Assembly: GCA_026417175.1 (NCBI GenBank)
Contig: JAOADT010000011.1
Span: 1-64,000 of the forward strand
DNA length: 64,000 nt
Origin: Deltaproteobacteria bacterium
Lineage (GTDB): Bacteria > Desulfobacterota > Syntrophorhabdia > Syntrophorhabdales > JANXAF01
Reading direction: 5' to 3'
Under the pieces are notes generated by a model. The model saw nothing but the letters and a program-made list of their open reading frames with translations, had not been told where the DNA came from and ran no database searches. Positions within the stretch are counted from its first letter, which is position 1; each line of letters begins with the position of its first letter. Positions 62,019-64,000 of the stretch are shown here, one piece after another. A program made the position numbers and the translations under genes.

Positions 62019-62681
62019 ATGGTGAATGTTCTTATTGCTCCTTCGATTCTTTCCTGCAATTTTCTTGAACTCGGAAGAGAGATAAAAGAAATCGATGAAG
62101 CTGGGTGTGATCTTATTCACGTGGATGTTATGGATGGACATTTCGTTCCTAATATTACGGTCGGTCCAATGATTGTTGATTTTATAAGAAACATAACGGA
62201 AAAACCTCTTGACTGCCATTTAATGGTGGAAAGACCCTACCGCCTTGTAAAAGATTTTATAAAAGCTGGTTCGGACATAATAACAGTTCATGTTGAGTCA
62301 GATGCTCACATACTGCGGACAATAGATATGATCAAAGGAGAGGGTAAAAAGGCCGGGGTGACACTTAATCCAGGGACTAGCCTACACTCTGTAGAGGAAA
62401 TTCTTCCATATGTCGACGTTCTCCTTATAATGACTGTAAATCCTGGTTTTGGTGGACAACCTTTTATTCCGTCTATGTACGATAAAATAAAAAAAGCAAA
62501 AGATATGATTGAAAAGGTTAACAGGAAAGTTCACCTTGAAGTCGACGGTGGGATAAAGGTCTCCAATGCGAAGAAAGTTGTATTATCAGGCGCTGATATA
62601 CTTGTAATGGGTACTGAAATCTTCGGAAGCAAAAACTATAAGCAAAAAATCACCGAGGTGAGAAATAGTGTGGGTGAGTGA
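62019..62681 (+). CDS. rpe: Ribulose-phosphate 3-epimerase
   Basis: APSILSCNFLELGREI, HVDVMDGHFVPNITVGP, MTVNPGFGGQPF; start reset to ATG 62019 with GGAGG. Confidence 0.97.
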   Translation: MVNVLIAPSILSCNFLELGREIKEIDEAGCDLIHVDVMDGHFVPNITVGPMIVDFIRNITEKPLDCHLMVERPYRLVKDFIKAGSDIITVHVESDAHILRTIDMIKGEGKKAGVTLNPGTSLHSVEEILPYVDVLLIMTVNPGFGGQPFIPSMYDKIKKAKDMIEKVNRKVHLEVDGGIKVSNAKKVVLSGADILVMGTEIFGSKNYKQKITEVRNSVGE

Positions 62682-63306
62682 AAAAGAAAAGCGAACTCGT
62701 CTTATAAAACAAGAACTTACAACTCTAAAAAGGGAACTTGTAAAAAAGGATTTGGAAAACCTTCTTCTAAATGCAAACCTTGATTACAGGCAAGAACATG
62801 GTTTGTTAGTAAACGTACCTTTCTTTGACGAAGTGATCGAACTTGGTATTCCCTCTTTTTCTTTCCGAAAGAGCAGAGGAAATGTGGATACTTTACTGAA
62901 AATCGTTATCTTAAAATATTTGAAAAATTTAGAAAAAATTAATGATGAAAAATTTTTTGATTTTGTAAACCTGAGGGAGCTTAGTCTTATAAAAGCGAAA
63001 ACTCTAAAAAGTATTGAGAGATTATTTGCCTATGATGCAAAAAGTTTTCTGAGATACGGTATAGCGTTAGGAGGAAAAGAAATGGCCTATAGCGATACAA
63101 GCATTATTTTTACTATACTGCCAGGGGTGGAGATTTTATTCGTTTTTAGAGAAGCGGAGGAAGAAAGAGAAGCGAAACTCGATGTTTTGGTAAAAAAAAA
63201 TATTCAACAGATTTTTTCTGAAACAGAGCTTTTGTATCTGACTAAGATCATAATAAAGAAAATATTGAACTACGCGAAACTTAAAATGTGCGAGGACTTC
63301 CTATAG
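62668..63306 (+). CDS. DUF3786-like protein of unknown function
   Basis: Pattern FVNLREL...KSFLRYGIALGGKEMAYSDTSIIFTILPGVEILFVF resembles DUF3786; weak match by eye. Confidence 0.45.
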   Translation: MWVSEKEKRTRLIKQELTTLKRELVKKDLENLLLNANLDYRQEHGLLVNVPFFDEVIELGIPSFSFRKSRGNVDTLLKIVILKYLKNLEKINDEKFFDFVNLRELSLIKAKTLKSIERLFAYDAKSFLRYGIALGGKEMAYSDTSIIFTILPGVEILFVFREAEEEREAKLDVLVKKNIQQIFSETELLYLTKIIIKKILNYAKLKMCEDFL

Positions 63307-63375
63307 TAGTTTAATCTTGTAATTTTTCGTAATAGTGTCTGTTTGAGTTATGCCAAAGCAATTAAGCCTCTTCAT

Positions 63376-64000
63376 TTAAACACTGAATCTTATATGTAAA
63401 ATATCCCCATCTTTCACAATGTAATCCTTACCTTCCAGATGAACTAACCCCCTTTCCCTTGCTTCTTTCTCTGATCCTGCTTTGACGAAATCGTCGTAAG
63501 AGATCACCTCAGCCTTTATAAAACCCTTCTCCATGTCAGAATGAATCTTCCCAGCGGCCTCTACGCAGGTAGTTCCTCTCTTTATGGTCCACGCTCTCAC
63601 TTCTTTTCCAACTATAGTGTAAAAAGTTATTAAGTCTAAGATTTTATAAGCTGTCTTCACTATTTTTTCTACGGCAAGTTCCTCAAGACCATACATTTCC
63701 ATGAACGATCTTTTTTCTTCATAAGGAATACAAGAGAGTTCCTCCTCAAGTTTACCGCATACATATACCACTGTGGTATGCCTTTTTTTTGCGTGTTCCT
63801 CGATTTCGTCAATAGGAGTTCTACCGATGAGCTCCTCTCCTATATTCCCGATGTAAAAGAAAGGCTTTGCGCTCAAAAGGCTGAATGATTTAAGTAAAGA
63901 TCTTTCTTCTGTATTAAAGGATGATGTGTCTATGAAACTATAAGATTCCAGGATGCTTTTAACTTTTAGTAAAAGATCGATTTCTTTTTTTTGCTTTTCT
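63376..64000 (-). CDS. ychF: Redox-regulated ATPase YchF / Obg-like GTPase, C-terminal part (5' end beyond window)
   Basis: Frame is open to the window edge (EKQKKEIDLLLKVKSILESYSFIDTSSFNTEERSLLKSFSLLSAKPFFYIGNI...); C-terminal TGS domain FYTIVGKEVRAWTIKRGTTCVEAAGKIHSDMEKGFIKAEV. Confidence 0.95.
   Translation of the reverse strand, partial: EKQKKEIDLLLKVKSILESYSFIDTSSFNTEERSLLKSFSLLSAKPFFYIGNIGEELIGRTPIDEIEEHAKKRHTTVVYVCGKLEEELSCIPYEEKRSFMEMYGLEELAVEKIVKTAYKILDLITFYTIVGKEVRAWTIKRGTTCVEAAGKIHSDMEKGFIKAEVISYDDFVKAGSEKEARERGLVHLEGKDYIVKDGDILHIRFSV

Noticed and set aside
1-64000. CRISPR arrays, insertion sequences, prophage or toxin-antitoxin/defence islands
   Set aside because: No regularly spaced repeats, transposase, integrase or phage genes seen; nearly all ORFs are housekeeping or envelope genes in tight operons.

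Overview
AT-rich, densely coding chromosomal window from a diderm (LPS-making) bacterium. Gene content and order look Desulfobacterota/Deltaproteobacteria-like, but that placement is only an inference. (1) 1-13.6 kb: tuf 3' end, then one S10-spc-alpha ribosomal protein superoperon (rpsJ to rplQ, with secY, map, infA, rpmJ and rpoA; no adk). (2) 13.8-23 kb: rarA, thiL, yhaM-like, rsmE, DUF218-like, dprA, topA, trmFO. (3) 23-27.7 kb, minus strand: a response regulator / histidine kinase / HtrA / PilC run. (4) 27.8-34.2 kb: trmI, LOG family, ROK kinase, and an envelope glycosylation cluster containing a protein with two kinase folds. (5) 34-45 kb: mixed housekeeping and accessory genes (MFS, MoxR/VWA pair, ispG, MTA/SAH salvage, Mut7-C, nth). 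(6) 45.4-56 kb: bamA-skp-lpxD-fabZ-lpxA-Gfo/Idh-lpxB-msbA-DUF374-waaA. (7) 56-64 kb: mazG, cspA, DUF39 homocysteine-biosynthesis type, MBL, htpX, rsmB, PASTA-only protein, rpe, DUF3786-like, ychF (partial). I saw no CRISPR, IS element, prophage, rRNA or tRNA, and no clearly novel defence-type system. Best second-look signals: a DUF374 acyltransferase gene interrupted exactly at an A9 run, with the conserved C-terminus continuing in the -1 frame; a tandem WaaP/InaA-like double kinase; a PASTA-only protein at a Firmicutes prkC-like locus (rsmB-PASTA-rpe); several promoters whose extended -10 sits 7-9 nt from the start codon (predicted leaderless mRNAs); operator-like palindromes with a shared TTAGGCC half-site; and the missing lpxI/lpxK in the lipid A cluster. 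No searches were run; family calls come from reading the protein sequences.
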